Positions 46,714-56,120 of a DNA stretch of 64,000 bases are shown here, piece after piece. Location of the stretch: assembly GCF_005502885.1 (NCBI RefSeq), contig NZ_SCMR01000006.1:99417-163416 (forward strand). The letters are read 5' to 3'. Within the stretch, counting starts at the first letter, position 1. Every line of letters starts with the position of its first letter. The notes below the pieces were generated by a model, which saw only the letters and a program-made list of their open reading frames with translations, had not been told where the DNA came from and did no database searches. Source of the stretch: Microbacterium sp. 2FI (GTDB lineage Bacteria > Actinomycetota > Actinomycetes > Actinomycetales > Microbacteriaceae). Position numbers and translations under genes: made by a program.

Positions 46714-46779
46714 AGGAACGAGAGCGTCAGACAGCCCGAACCGCAGGAGACGAGCGTCAACGGCCCCCGGACCGCCGGG

Positions 46780-48660
46780 TCAGCTGCGCTGCAGGCGGTA
46801 CCGCAGCGCCGCGAGCTCGGCCCACAGCGGCGCCGGGATGCGGCCCTCGAAGGTGCGGTAGAACTCCTCGGTGAGGTCGGCCTCGTGCAGCCACAGCTGC
46901 GGGTCGACCGCGAACAGCTCGTCGAGGTCCTGCTGCGGCACCTCGATGCCGTCGAGGTCGAGGTCGGCGGTGACGGGCAGGCGCCCGATCGGACTCTCGA
47001 CCGCGCCGACCTCGCCGTCCAGGCGGCGGACGATCCAGTCGATGACGCGCGCGTTGTCGCCGAAGCCGGGCCACAGGAACCGGCCGTCGGCGCCCTTGCG
47101 GAACCAGTTCACCTGGAAGATGCGGGGCGCGCGGTCGAACCGCAGCTTCTGCCCGACCTTGAGCCAGTGCCCGAAGTAGTCGGCCATGTTGTAGCCGCAG
47201 AACGGCAGCATCGCGAACGGGTCGCGGCGCAGCTCCCCCACGGTTCCCTCGGCGGCGGCCGTGCGCTCAGAGGCGATGTTCGAGCCCATGAACACGCCGT
47301 GGGTCCAGTCGGTGGCCTCGAGGACGAGCGGCACGTTGGTCGCGCGGCGGCCGCCGAACAGGATCGCGTCGAGCGGAACACCCTCGGGGGCATCCCAGTC
47401 GTCGGCGATCTGGGGGCACTGCTCGGCGCGCACGGTGAAGCGCGAGTTGGGGTGGGCTGCAAGACGACCGGAATCCGGCGTCCACGGCTTGCCCTCCCAG
47501 TCGATGAGCTCTGCCGGCGGCTCGTCGGTGAGTCCCTCCCACCACACGTCGCCGTCGGGGCGGAGCGCGACGTTCGTGAAGATCGTGTTGCCCCACAGCG
47601 TCTCGACGGCGGTGACGTTGGTCGACTCGCCGGTGCCCGGCGCGACACCGAAGAAGCCGGCCTCGGGATTGATCGCCCACAGGCGCCCGTCGTCGCCCGG
47701 GCGCAGCCACGCGATGTCGTCGCCGAGCGTCTCGACGCGCCAGCCCGGAATCGTCGGGCGCAGCATCGCGAGGTTCGTCTTGCCGCACGCCGACGGGAAG
47801 GCCGCGGCCAGGTGGTAAGCGCGGCCGGCCGGGTCGATGACGCGGATGAGGAGCATGTGCTCGGCGAGCCAGCCCTCGTCGCGGCCGATGACCGAGGCGA
47901 TGCGCAGCGCGAAGCACTTCTTCGCGAGGATCGCGTTGCCGCCGTAGCCCGATCCGAACGACCAGACCTCGAGCGTGTCGGGGAAGTGCACGATGTACTT
48001 CTCGTCGTTGCACGGCCACGCGACGTCCTGCTCACCCGGGGCGAGCGGCGCGCCGACGGAGTGCACCGTCTTCACCCACGGTGCACCCCCGGCGATCTCG
48101 CGCAGCACCTCGGTGCCGACGCGGGTCATGATGCCGATCGAGGCGACGGCGTAGGCACTGTCGGTCACCTGCACGCCGATGTGCGAGAGCGGACCGCCGA
48201 CGGCCCCCATCGAGAACGGCACGACGTACATCGTGCGGCCGCGCATCGACCCCTCGAACAGGGGCGTGATGGTGGCGCGGATCTCGGTCGGCGCGATCCA
48301 GTTGTTCGTGGGTCCGGCGTCTTCTTCGAGCTCCGACGCGATGAAGGTGCGGCCCTCGGTGCGGGCGACGTCGCTCGGGTGCGAGCGGGCGAGGTACGAG
48401 CCCGGGCGCCACTCGGGGTTCAGCTTGATGAGCTTGCCCTCGTCGACCATCTCGCGCAGGAGCGCCTCGCTCTCGGCACGCGAGCCGTCGACCCAGTGGA
48501 TGCTGTCGGGCTGCGTCAGCGCCGCGATCTCGTCGACCCATGCGACGAGCTGCGCCATCCCCGTGCCGTGGACCGCAGGCAGGTGTCCGAACGTACGCGC
48601 GACGGGGGCCGCAGCGGGCGCGGAGCCTTCGGGTCGCGTGAAGATGTCGGCAAGTGCCAT
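46780..48660 (-). CDS. pckG: Phosphoenolpyruvate carboxykinase, GTP-dependent
   Basis: Enzyme of 626 residues converting oxaloacetate and GTP to phosphoenolpyruvate in gluconeogenesis. The kinase-1a loop with the reactive Cys is [13 protein letters not shown], the kinase-2 region [31 protein letters not shown], and the oxaloacetate side [14 protein letters not shown]. Full length for PckG. ATG 48660 has GAGGAG 7 nt before it. Divergent from a RamB-like regulator, which suggests control by carbon source. Confidence 0.96.
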   Translation of the reverse strand: MALADIFTRPEGSAPAAAPVARTFGHLPAVHGTGMAQLVAWVDEIAALTQPDSIHWVDGSRAESEALLREMVDEGKLIKLNPEWRPGSYLARSHPSDVARTEGRTFIASELEEDAGPTNNWIAPTEIRATITPLFEGSMRGRTMYVVPFSMGAVGGPLSHIGVQVTDSAYAVASIGIMTRVGTEVLREIAGGAPWVKTVHSVGAPLAPGEQDVAWPCNDEKYIVHFPDTLEVWSFGSGYGGNAILAKKCFALRIASVIGRDEGWLAEHMLLIRVIDPAGRAYHLAAAFPSACGKTNLAMLRPTIPGWRVETLGDDIAWLRPGDDGRLWAINPEAGFFGVAPGTGESTNVTAVETLWGNTIFTNVALRPDGDVWWEGLTDEPPAELIDWEGKPWTPDSGRLAAHPNSRFTVRAEQCPQIADDWDAPEGVPLDAILFGGRRATNVPLVLEATDWTHGVFMGSNIASERTAAAEGTVGELRRDPFAMLPFCGYNMADYFGHWLKVGQKLRFDRAPRIFQVNWFRKGADGRFLWPGFGDNARVIDWIVRRLDGEVGAVESPIGRLPVTADLDLDGIEVPQQDLDELFAVDPQLWLHEADLTEEFYRTFEGRIPAPLWAELAALRYRLQRS

Positions 48661-48771
48661 GGTGTCGCTCCTCTTCGATTCGACGATGAGATCTGGTGTC
48701 TTCCTCCACTTTCGCCCACTTACGCGGGCTCTTCTGGGCGCGCGTGCCGTCAAGAGTTGCGATTCTTTCGC

Positions 48772-48777
48772 TATGCT
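48772..48777 (+). promoter_or_regulatory. -10 box TATGCT before the RamB-like gene (leaderless)
   Basis: TATGCT, 6-nt gap, ATG 48784; GTCAAG lies 17 nt before the box as a possible -35. An inverted GCGA-N5-TCGC between them could be an operator. Confidence 0.55.
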
Positions 48778-48783
48778 CAAGGA

Positions 48784-50220
48784 ATGCCGCCCACCTCGCT
48801 CGAACTCTCGACCCTCGGCCATCGCATCCGCCACCAGCGCGTCTCACATGGATTGACGCTCGATGAACTGGGCGAACTGGTCGGCGTCGCAGGCAGCCAT
48901 CTGAGCCTCATCGAGAACGGCAAGCGCGAGCCGAAGCTGTCGCTCCTGCAGGCGATCGCCGCCGCCACCGGCGTCGAGGTCGCCGATCTGCTGTCTGCCG
49001 AACCCCCCAATCGCCGCGCCGGGCTCGAGATCGAACTCGCCCGAGCGCAGTCGGGATCGGTCTTCCGCCAGCTCGGCATCGCACCCGTGAAGATCACGAA
49101 GGGGATGACCGACGACACGCTCGAGTCGATCCTGGGCCTCCACCGCGAATTGCAGCGGCGCGAGCGAGAGGCCATCGCGACCCCCGAAGAGGCGCGGCGC
49201 GCGAACACCGAGCTGCGGCTGAAGATGCGCGAGGTCGACAACCACCTTCCCGACATCGAGAAGCTCGCCGAGAAGCAGCTCAAGTCGGCGGGCCATGTCT
49301 CGGGTGCGCTCACCCACCGCACCGTCAGCGTCATGGCCGAGAAGCTCGGGTTCGAGCTCATCTACGTCAGCGACCTCCCCCACTCGACGCGCTCGATCAC
49401 CGACCTCGAGAACGGCCGCATCTACCTGCCCCCGGCATCCATCCCCGGCGGGCACGGGCTGCGCTCGATGGCGCTGCAGGCGATGGCCCACCGGCTGCTC
49501 GGCCACCGGCGCCCGACCGACTACGCCGACTTCCTGCAGCAGCGGCTCGAGATCAACTACTACGCCGCGTGCTGCCTCATGCCCGAGACCGCGTCGGTGG
49601 CGTTCCTCCAGCAGGCGAAGAAGGACCGCGACCTCGCCGTGGAGGACTTCCGCGACGCGTTCGGCGTGACGCACGAGGCCGCGGGCCTGCGCCTCACCAA
49701 TCTCGCGACGAGGCATCTCGGCATCCGTCTGCACTTCCTCCGTGTGGACGGATCGGGCGCGATCACCCGCGTCTACGAGAACGACGATCTGCCGCTCCCG
49801 ATGGATGTCACCGGCGCGGTCGACGGGCAGATCGCGTGCCGCAAGTTCGCCGCGCGCAGCGCCTTCAGCGAGCAGAACCGCACGACCGAGCACTACCAGT
49901 ACACCGACACCCCGGCGGGCACCTTCTGGTGCTCGTCGCAGACCGGGTCGACTGCCGACGGGGAGTTCTCGATCACCGTCGGCGTCCCGTTCGACGATGC
50001 CCGCTGGTTCCGCGGCCGCGAGACGCAGAAGCGCGCAACGTCGACCTGCCCGGACGAGGCCTGCTGCCGCCGCGCTCCCGCCGACGCCGCGGAGCGCTGG
50101 GCCGGAAAGGCCTGGCCCAGCGCCCGCGTGCACATGCAGATGTTCTCGCCGCTGCCGCGCGGCGCGTTCCCGGGGGTCGAAGACAACGAGGTGTACGACT
50201 TCCTCGACCGCCACGTGTGA
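48784..50220 (+). CDS. RamB/ScfR-family transcriptional regulator (XRE HTH plus IrrE-like domain)
   Basis: Regulator of 478 residues. An XRE helix-turn-helix (about 8-65: [39 protein letters not shown]) is followed by a coiled region and an ImmA/IrrE-like domain with [13 protein letters not shown], in which the metallopeptidase Glu of HExxH is missing, so it is not expected to be a protease. The C-terminal half with a Cys-rich segment ([19 protein letters not shown]) is typical of short-chain fatty acid regulators. RamB controls acetate/propionate genes in Corynebacterium. Divergent from pckG, which it may control. Confidence 0.9.
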   Translation: MPPTSLELSTLGHRIRHQRVSHGLTLDELGELVGVAGSHLSLIENGKREPKLSLLQAIAAATGVEVADLLSAEPPNRRAGLEIELARAQSGSVFRQLGIAPVKITKGMTDDTLESILGLHRELQRREREAIATPEEARRANTELRLKMREVDNHLPDIEKLAEKQLKSAGHVSGALTHRTVSVMAEKLGFELIYVSDLPHSTRSITDLENGRIYLPPASIPGGHGLRSMALQAMAHRLLGHRRPTDYADFLQQRLEINYYAACCLMPETASVAFLQQAKKDRDLAVEDFRDAFGVTHEAAGLRLTNLATRHLGIRLHFLRVDGSGAITRVYENDDLPLPMDVTGAVDGQIACRKFAARSAFSEQNRTTEHYQYTDTPAGTFWCSSQTGSTADGEFSITVGVPFDDARWFRGRETQKRATSTCPDEACCRRAPADAAERWAGKAWPSARVHMQMFSPLPRGAFPGVEDNEVYDFLDRHV

Positions 50221-50251
50221 GGGCGCGCGGGGCTCCGTGCGTTCCTGCGCG

Positions 50252-51319
50252 CTATCTCCCCATGAACGCCCGGTAGCGCTCCAGCGCCGCGAGCGACTCG
50301 GCCTCAGTCGCCCCACCCTCGACGAGCCACTGCACGGTAGGGGCGAGGTGCAGCCGCGCGAGCGCGTGCGAGTGGGTCCAGGTCGCCACGACCTCACCGC
50401 GCGCCAGCAGTATCGGCCGCATCGCACCGCCGTCGAGCACCGCGCGCAGATGCTCGGGCGCGCACCCGGCCGTGCGATCGGCGTAGGAGAGGAAGTACTC
50501 CTCGAAGGGTGGCAGCGCGACGACGTCGGGTGCGGACGGATGCCGACGCGGCCGGTCCGCGGCGACCCACGTGTCCTCGGCCATCCGCGTCAGCCGCCCC
50601 GAGCCATCGGCGGCCTCGGCCGCTCGCCGCGCGGTGCCGAGCGGCAGCCCCGACCACCACGCGAAGTCGCGTGTGCCGGCGGGCCCGTGCGAGACGATGT
50701 AGCGCGTGAAGAACTCGGCGAGCGGATCGGCGGGCACCGTATGCTGCGCGATCCAGTCCTCGACCAGCACGATGTACTGCTCCCTTGTCGGCCCCTCCGC
50801 GCGCGGCACGACCGGGCCCTGGCACAGCAGCCCGCGCAGCGACAGCCCGACCAGCAGGTGGTAGCCGCGCTGATTCGCGGTGCTCAGCCCGCCCCGCTCG
50901 AAGACCTCGAAGAGCTCGCGGCGGGTGAGCCGCCCGCCTCCGGCGAGCGCGATTCGGGCCAGGCGCTCGGCGAGCGACAGCTGGTCGGCATCCAACCCTT
51001 CGCGGCGATGGACGGATGCCGCACCCCGATGCTGCCGCTCACCCGTGAGCGCGAGAACCCAGCCGAGATCCTCGGAAGGGATCACGTGGATGGTGCCGCG
51101 CATGGTCCACGACCGCACGATCTCGCCGCGGTCGAACGCAGCGTCGACCTGCGCCAGCGTCGGATTCCCGCGCGTGCGCGCCGCGAGCGCGAGGCGCCCG
51201 CCCCAGAACTCCTGCCCCTGAGTGGCGAGCATGTGCCGCGCCGCCTCGGCGACCGTCGCGGCAGGAGCGCTCAGCCGGTGCGACCGAAGACGCTCGGAGC
51301 GCAGGGCGACGGCATCCAT
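50252..51319 (-). CDS. Winged-helix DNA-binding protein of the AlkZ/YcaQ-like family
   Basis: Protein of 355 residues. It has the family start LRSHRLSAPAATVAEAARHMLATQGQEFWGGRLALAARTRG, the SWTMRGTIHVI motif near 70-82 and GPAGTRDFAWWSGLPL near 200. The crosslink-glycosylase branch (AlkZ, YcaQ) has a QxQ or QxD catalytic motif; here the corresponding place reads Gln-Gly-Gln (TQGQEF, about 34-36), so repair activity is possible but unproven. ATG 51319 is 6 nt after CATGAT. Convergent with the RamB-like gene. Confidence 0.82.
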   Translation of the reverse strand: MDAVALRSERLRSHRLSAPAATVAEAARHMLATQGQEFWGGRLALAARTRGNPTLAQVDAAFDRGEIVRSWTMRGTIHVIPSEDLGWVLALTGERQHRGAASVHRREGLDADQLSLAERLARIALAGGGRLTRRELFEVFERGGLSTANQRGYHLLVGLSLRGLLCQGPVVPRAEGPTREQYIVLVEDWIAQHTVPADPLAEFFTRYIVSHGPAGTRDFAWWSGLPLGTARRAAEAADGSGRLTRMAEDTWVAADRPRRHPSAPDVVALPPFEEYFLSYADRTAGCAPEHLRAVLDGGAMRPILLARGEVVATWTHSHALARLHLAPTVQWLVEGGATEAESLAALERYRAFMGR

Positions 51320-51325
51320 CCGCCC

Positions 51326-51331
51326 ATCATG
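51326..51331 (-). promoter_or_regulatory. -10-like CATGAT before the AlkZ-like gene (leaderless)
   Basis: CATGAT on the minus strand with a 6-nt gap to ATG 51319. The first base deviates from TANNNT, so it is weaker than the others. Confidence 0.35.
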
Positions 51332-51374
51332 GCAAAGCCCGCGGACACGCGGTGTCCGCCGGCGACCGTGGACC

Positions 51375-51791
51375 TCAGCGTTGATGCGCGGCGTCGTAGG
51401 CGGCGCGGGATTCCTCGATGTGCGGGTGGTTCTCGATGGCCCAGTCCGCCAGCGCCATGGCGAGCGTGATCAGCGTGCCCCCGAGATCGGTGAGCTCGTA
51501 TTCGACCCGCGGCGGCACCTCGGCGTACACGGTTCGGGTGATGAGACCGTCGCGCTCGAGCTGGCGCACCGTGAGCGTGAGCATGCGCTGCGAGATGCCG
51601 GGGATGTGTCGCTGCAGTTCACTGAATCGCAGCCGCTCGTCGCGCAACGTCGCCACGACCAGCAGCGACCACTTGTCGCCGACGCGGTCGAGCACGTCGC
51701 GGATCGCGCGGCCGTGATCGACGTCGCCGGCCGCCTCGCACGAGCGCTCGTAGCCGGTCGGGGCCGGATCGCCGGTCACCTCGACAGACAT
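51375..51791 (-). CDS. HxlR-family transcriptional regulator
   Basis: Regulator of 138 residues with the HxlR winged helix: IRDVLDRVGDKWSLLVVATLRDERLRFSELQRHIPGISQRMLTLTVRQLERDGLITRTVYAEVPPRVEYELTDLG in about 28-105. A Cys at the start (SCEAAGD) before it could sense thiol or quinone stress, as in YodB/HypR. ATG 51791 (MSVEV) or TTG 51803 are possible starts. Divergent from a DoxX-like gene with a palindrome between them. The gene pair is typical for electrophile or redox stress. Confidence 0.9.
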   Translation of the reverse strand: MSVEVTGDPAPTGYERSCEAAGDVDHGRAIRDVLDRVGDKWSLLVVATLRDERLRFSELQRHIPGISQRMLTLTVRQLERDGLITRTVYAEVPPRVEYELTDLGGTLITLAMALADWAIENHPHIEESRAAYDAAHQR

Positions 51792-51866
51792 GTCTCGTGC
51801 CAACTGTTGTCACCTGCTTACATCCGTGTGCCTTTTGTGCGCGTCTCGAAGATGACGCATCATGGG

Positions 51867-51885
51867 GTTACTTACAAACAGTAAC
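51867..51885. promoter_or_regulatory. HxlR operator-like palindrome GTTACT-N7-AGTAAC
   Basis: GTTACTTACAAACAGTAAC is a perfect 6-bp inverted repeat with a 7-bp centre, in AT-richer DNA than its surroundings and between the divergent HxlR and DoxX-like genes, like known HxlR sites. Confidence 0.65.
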
Positions 51886-51915
51886 AGACCCCACGATCAC
51901 TACCTGGAGCCCTGC

Positions 51916-52281
51916 ATGATCATCGCCCTCTGGATCCTCAACGGCCTGCTCGCCCTCGCGTTCGTCGCTGCCGGCACGATGAAGGTCGCCCGCCCCCGGA
52001 CCGCCCTCGTCGCGAGCGGCATGGCCTGGGCGGACGACTTCACCGACCCGACCGTCAAGCTCATCGGCGCCGCTGAGATCGTGGGCGGTATCGGCCTGAT
52101 CCTGCCGCTGCTCACGGGCATAGCGCCGATCCTCACGCCCGTCGCCGCGACCGCGCTCACCATCGTGATGGCCGGAGCGGTCGTCGTTCACGTCCGCCGC
52201 AAGGAGAACGCGGCACCCTCGATCGTCCTCGGCGTCCTGTCGGCCGTGAGCGCCGTGCTCGGATTCCTCGTCGTGCTCTGA
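51916..52281 (+). CDS. DoxX-like membrane protein
   Basis: 121 residues with four predicted spans: IIALWILNGLLALAFVAAGTMKVARP, LIGAAEIVGGIGLILPLLTG, ILTPVAATALTIVMAGAVVVHVRRKE and a last span to the C-terminus. The FVAAGTMKV/AEIVGGIGLI pattern is DoxX_2-like. ATG 51916 has GGAG 6 nt upstream. Its promoter is under the HxlR-type palindrome. Family members are linked to redox or thiol stress; function here is inferred. Confidence 0.87.
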   Translation: MIIALWILNGLLALAFVAAGTMKVARPRTALVASGMAWADDFTDPTVKLIGAAEIVGGIGLILPLLTGIAPILTPVAATALTIVMAGAVVVHVRRKENAAPSIVLGVLSAVSAVLGFLVVL

Positions 52282-52293
52282 TCCCGGCACGAA

Positions 52294-52332
52294 AGAGGAG
52301 CGGATGCCGCAGACCGCGGCATCCGCTCCTCT
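52294..52332. terminator. Bidirectional terminator hairpin
   Basis: A perfect 17-bp inverted repeat (AGAGGAGCGGATGCCGC, loop AGACC, complementary arm) lies between the convergent DoxX-like and gabD genes. Confidence 0.85.
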
Positions 52333-52354
52333 CATGTCGTCGACCGGCGCCCGA

Positions 52355-53842
52355 TCAGGCGAACGGGCTGGCCGTGAGCGTGTACTTCGTCTGCAGGTAC
52401 TCGTGGATGCCCTCGGCGCCGCCCTCGCGGCCGAGGCCCGACATCTTCCAGCCGCCGAAGGGCGCCGCGGCGTTGGAGACGACGCCGACGTTAAGGCCCA
52501 TCATTCCGGTCTCGAGACGCTCGATCATGCGCTGACCACGCGAGAGGCTCTCGGTGAAGACGTACGAGACGAGGCCGTACTCGGTGTCGTTCGCGATCGC
52601 GACCGCTTCGTCCTCGGTGTCGAACGGGACGATCGCGAGCACAGGCCCGAAGATCTCTTCGCGGAGGATCGCACTCCCCGGCTGCACGTCGACGACGACG
52701 GTCGGCTCGTAAAACGTGCCGACGCCTTCTCCGCGCTGGCCGCCGGTCCGCACCTCGGCGCCGCGCTGAACGGCGTCGCCGACGAGCTCCTCGGCCTTGG
52801 CCACCGCCGCGTCGTTGATGAGGGGTCCGATCTGCACGCCCTCCTCGGTGCCGCGGCCGATCTTCATCGCCTGCACGCGCTCGGTGACGCGGCGGGCGAA
52901 CTCGTCCATGACCGAGCGGTGCACGATGAAGCGGTTCGCCGCTGTGCAGGCCTGCCCGATGTTGCGGAACTTCGCGAGCATCGCCCCGTCGACGGCCTTA
53001 TCGAGATCGGCATCGTCGAAGACGACGAACGGCGCGTTGCCGCCGAGCTCCATCGAGGTGCGCAGCACGCCCTGCGCCGCCTGCTCGAGGAGGCGCTGAC
53101 CGACGCCGGTCGACCCGGTGAACGAGAGCTTGCGCAGGCGCGGGTCACGGATGATCGGCTCCGACACGGCGCCCGACGTCGACGTCGTGAAGACGTTCAC
53201 GACGCCCTTCGGGAGCCCGGCGTCTTCGAGCAGCTTCGCGAAGTACAGGGTCGTCAGCGGCGTGAGTTCGGCGGGCTTGATCACGACGGTGCAGCCGGCG
53301 GCGAGCGCGGGCGCGATCTTGCGGGTCGCCATCGCGAGCGGGAAGTTCCACGGCGTGATGAGGAAGCACGGCCCGACGGGATGCTGCGACACGATCATGC
53401 GGCCGGTGCCCTCGGGGTTCGCGCCGTAGCGCCCCTGGATGCGCGCGGTCTCCTCGCTGAACCAGCGGAGGAACTCGCCGCCGTAGCCGACCTCGCCGCG
53501 GGCTTCGGCGAGCGGCTTGCCCATCTCGATCGTCATGAGGAGGGCGAAGTCCTCCTTGCGCTCCTGCAGCAGGTCGAAGGCGCGGCGCAGGATCTCGGCC
53601 CGCTCGCGCGCGGGCGTCGCCGCCCAGGCCGGGAACGCGTCGACGGCGGCGTCGAGTGCGGCCTGGCCATCGGCGGGGGTGGCGTCGGCGATCTCCTTGA
53701 CGACCCGACCGGTCGCGGGGTCGAAGACCCGCAGGCGCCCGCCGCTCTCGGACTCGCGCCACTCGCCCCCGATGAAGAGGCCCGCGGGCACGTTCGCCAG
53801 CAGCTCGGCCTCGCGGGCTTCGGTCACAGTGCTGTCCACCAC
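52355..53842 (-). CDS. gabD: NAD(P)-dependent succinate-semialdehyde dehydrogenase
   Basis: Aldehyde dehydrogenase of 495 residues. TPWNFPLAMATRKIAPALAAG binds cofactor, SFTGSTGVGQRLL and MELGGNAPFVVFDDADLD contain the general-base Glu, and NIGQACTAANR has the catalytic Cys. WKMSGLGREGG completes the family pattern, and the whole matches GabD. It oxidises succinic semialdehyde to succinate, the final step after homoprotocatechuate meta-cleavage, so it fits the catabolic genes that follow. Start GTG 53842 with GGGAG before it. It has its own intergenic region, so it is a separate transcript. Confidence 0.9.
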   Translation of the reverse strand: MVDSTVTEAREAELLANVPAGLFIGGEWRESESGGRLRVFDPATGRVVKEIADATPADGQAALDAAVDAFPAWAATPARERAEILRRAFDLLQERKEDFALLMTIEMGKPLAEARGEVGYGGEFLRWFSEETARIQGRYGANPEGTGRMIVSQHPVGPCFLITPWNFPLAMATRKIAPALAAGCTVVIKPAELTPLTTLYFAKLLEDAGLPKGVVNVFTTSTSGAVSEPIIRDPRLRKLSFTGSTGVGQRLLEQAAQGVLRTSMELGGNAPFVVFDDADLDKAVDGAMLAKFRNIGQACTAANRFIVHRSVMDEFARRVTERVQAMKIGRGTEEGVQIGPLINDAAVAKAEELVGDAVQRGAEVRTGGQRGEGVGTFYEPTVVVDVQPGSAILREEIFGPVLAIVPFDTEDEAVAIANDTEYGLVSYVFTESLSRGQRMIERLETGMMGLNVGVVSNAAAPFGGWKMSGLGREGGAEGIHEYLQTKYTLTASPFA

Positions 53843-53861
53843 GGGACTCCCTCGTCGTCAT

Positions 53862-53886
53862 CGGATGCCGCCGTCTGCGGCATCCG
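53862..53886. repeat. Short hairpin CGGATGCCGC / GCGGCATCCG
   Basis: A 10-bp perfect inverted repeat with 5-nt loop, just before the gabD start. It reuses the GGATGCCGC sequence seen in the terminator at 52294 and may be a second terminator or a repeat of the same kind. Confidence 0.6.
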
Positions 53887-53996
53887 TTCCATCAATGCGT
53901 GCGCGCCCATTCTGCCGCGCCGCCCCCCACCCCGCCGATATACGCCTCGTACATCCCCCCACTGCCTCTCTCCCTCGCGTACACCCCGTCCTCGAC

Positions 53997-54061
53997 CCGT
54001 TTACGGACGGAACACGCCGCGGCTGCCCGATGCGCACACGGCGCGTCCCGTCCGGAAACGG
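53997..54061 (-). terminator. Terminator-like hairpin of the hydroxylase gene
   Basis: Arms 53997-54010 and 54048-54061 match at 13 of 14 positions and abut the hydroxylase stop codon; a second inner pairing (ACACGCC/GGCGCGT) extends it. Confidence 0.65.
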
Positions 54062-55969
54062 TCACGGGTTCCCGACGAGGGAGCGCGCGAAGAACGCGGA
54101 GAGGTCGGCCGTCGCCGACAGCGGAAGGACGGCGGCGACGTACTGGTCGGGCCGCACGACGACCACGACGCCGTCGCGCGACAGTCCGCGCTCGACGAAG
54201 ATGTCGGCGCTGTTCCAGCCGGTCAGCCCGGCCGCGTACACCTTCTCCCAGTCGGTGAGGCCGAGTGGTCCCGTCTGCGGCAGGAAGACGCCCGGCGACC
54301 GGGTGATGTCGACGTCGTCGAACGACTGCTGGTAGATGACCTTCACGTCGAACACCGCGTCGGCGTCGGCTCCGACAGGCGTGTGCCGAGCGATCGGACC
54401 CTCAGGCGAACCCAACCACGCCGCCCACTCCCCCAGAGCCGACGGCTCGCCCGCAGCCGGGGCATCGGCGAAGGCGTAGATACGCCAGCGCCCGTCGGCC
54501 TTCGCGTGATGGCCGAGGTGCACGACGTTGCCGTCGCACACGCGCACGACCTGCACGGACTGGAATCGTTTGCCGAGCGGGAAGCCCGGCGCGAGGGCCT
54601 GGTGGTCGGCATCCGCCACGATCATCGACGGGCCGTACTGAGTCATGAAGCCGGACGGGAACTCCGCCGTGGCGAGGTAGTAGGTCGCGAGATCCTGTGG
54701 GTCGGAGATCTCCTCGGGCTTGCGCGCCATGAGCGCAGACCACTCGCGGTCGAAGTCGATGAGCTGCTGCGCCACCGGCTGACGCTCGGCCGAGTAGGTC
54801 TCCAGCAGCGCCGCAGGGCTCAGCCCCGCGAGCACGTGCCCGAGCTTCCAACCGAGGTTGAAGCCGTCCTGCATCGACACGTTCATGCCCTGCCCGGCCT
54901 TCGCGCTGTGCGTGTGGCACGCGTCTCCGGTGAGGAACACGCGGGGCGCACGCTCCTCACCCACCGACACGTCGTCGAACTTGTCGGTGACGCGGTGCCC
55001 CACCTCGTACACGCTGTGCCACGCGACCTGCTTGACGTCGAGGGAGTACGGATGCAGGATCGCGTTCGCCCGGCGGATGATCTCGTCGATCGGAGTCTGA
55101 CGCACCCGGTGATCGTCGTCTTCGGCGACCTCGCCGAGATCGATGTACATGCGGCTGAGGTATCCACCCTCGCGCGGGATGTGCAGGATGTTCCCGGCCT
55201 CGGAGTTGATCGCGCATTTGGTGCGCCAGTCGGGGAAGTCGGTGTTCACGAGCACGTCCATGACCCCCCACGCGTGCGCCGCGAACGCGCCGACGTGTCG
55301 ACGGCCGATCGCCTCGCGCACCGCACTCCGGGCGCCGTCGCAGCCGACGACGTACTTCGCGTGGACGGTTCGCTCCTCACCCGCACGCTCCCCCGCCGTG
55401 TGCCGCAGGCGCACCTCGACGGGATACTCGCCGCTGTCCTGATCCGCGCCGTCATGCGCCGTGAGCCCGATGAACTCGATGCCGTAGTCCGGCACGATGC
55501 GGCACGGGCCGTGCGCGGCGGCCTCGGCGAAGTAGTCGAGCACGCGCGCCTGGTTGACGATGAGGTGCGGGAATTCGCTGATCTTGAACGCGTAGTCCTC
55601 GGTGCGAGCCGTCCGACGGATACTGCCGGGATTCTCGGGATCGGGCCCCCAGAAGTTCATGTACGCGATGTTGTAGGCCTCGGCGACGATGCGCTCGGCG
55701 AACCCGAATGCCTGGAACGTCTCGACGCTGCGCGGCTGGATGCCGTCTGCCTGCCCGAGCACGAGCCGCCCGTCGCGGCGCTCGACGATGCGCGTCGTGA
55801 CGTCCGGGAACTGCGACAGCTGGGCTGCGAGGAGCATCCCTGCCGGGCCCGAGCCGACGATCAGCACGTCCATCTCGTCGGGGAGGTCGGCGGGCCGGTC
55901 GATCCCCGTCCCGGCGGCGGGCTGCACCCGCGGATCGCCCGAGACGTACCCGTGGTGGTGGAACTGCAT
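54062..55969 (-). CDS. FAD-dependent aromatic hydroxylase (phenol/3-hydroxybenzoate monooxygenase type)
   Basis: Flavoprotein of 635 residues of the class A hydroxylases. FAD site GSGPAG is at 39-44, the NAD(P)H/FAD motif CDGARSAVREAIGR is near 200 and the second FAD motif FLTGDACHTHSAKAGQGMNVSMQDGFNLGWKL is near 325. A thioredoxin-like C-domain follows (about 470-635), as in phenol hydroxylase and MobA-type enzymes. It starts MQFHHHGYVSGD, like 3-hydroxybenzoate 4-monooxygenases. In this cluster it may hydroxylate a 4-hydroxyphenylacetate-type substrate to a catechol; substrate is inferred. ATG 55969 has GGAAGGGAT. Under IclR- and GntR-type sites. Confidence 0.8.
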   Translation of the reverse strand: MQFHHHGYVSGDPRVQPAAGTGIDRPADLPDEMDVLIVGSGPAGMLLAAQLSQFPDVTTRIVERRDGRLVLGQADGIQPRSVETFQAFGFAERIVAEAYNIAYMNFWGPDPENPGSIRRTARTEDYAFKISEFPHLIVNQARVLDYFAEAAAHGPCRIVPDYGIEFIGLTAHDGADQDSGEYPVEVRLRHTAGERAGEERTVHAKYVVGCDGARSAVREAIGRRHVGAFAAHAWGVMDVLVNTDFPDWRTKCAINSEAGNILHIPREGGYLSRMYIDLGEVAEDDDHRVRQTPIDEIIRRANAILHPYSLDVKQVAWHSVYEVGHRVTDKFDDVSVGEERAPRVFLTGDACHTHSAKAGQGMNVSMQDGFNLGWKLGHVLAGLSPAALLETYSAERQPVAQQLIDFDREWSALMARKPEEISDPQDLATYYLATAEFPSGFMTQYGPSMIVADADHQALAPGFPLGKRFQSVQVVRVCDGNVVHLGHHAKADGRWRIYAFADAPAAGEPSALGEWAAWLGSPEGPIARHTPVGADADAVFDVKVIYQQSFDDVDITRSPGVFLPQTGPLGLTDWEKVYAAGLTGWNSADIFVERGLSRDGVVVVVRPDQYVAAVLPLSATADLSAFFARSLVGNP

Positions 55970-56023
55970 GTTCGTCGATCCCTTCCTCGGACATCTGCGT
56001 CGAGGGTCTTGCTCAGGCAGCGA

Positions 56024-56063
56024 GCATGTTCTATATTCGAACATGCTGTTCTACTATTGAACG
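56024..56063. promoter_or_regulatory. Two IclR-type operator palindromes
   Basis: GCATGTTC-N7-GAACATGC (56024-56046) and TGTTC-N7-GAACG (56047-56063) lie head to tail between the hydroxylase and the IclR gene. The short palindromes with GTTC/GAAC arms and AT-rich centres are of IclR type. Confidence 0.7.
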
Positions 56064-56065
56064 GA

Positions 56066-56075
56066 TCGTATACGA
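56066..56075. promoter_or_regulatory. GntR-type operator TCGTATACGA (copy in hydroxylase/IclR region)
   Basis: The perfect palindrome TCGTATACGA recurs at 59005-59014 upstream of the FAH operon, suggesting that one GntR-type regulator controls both regions. Confidence 0.6.
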
Positions 56076-56120
56076 CGCGAATGCTCAGCACAATCCTCAG
56101 TGCGCTCGAGAGGACCCCCG

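Noticed and set aside
48784..50220. ImmA/IrrE-type anti-repressor protease
   Set aside because: The HExxH Glu is absent in MAHRLLGH and the C-terminal half matches RamB/ScfR regulators.
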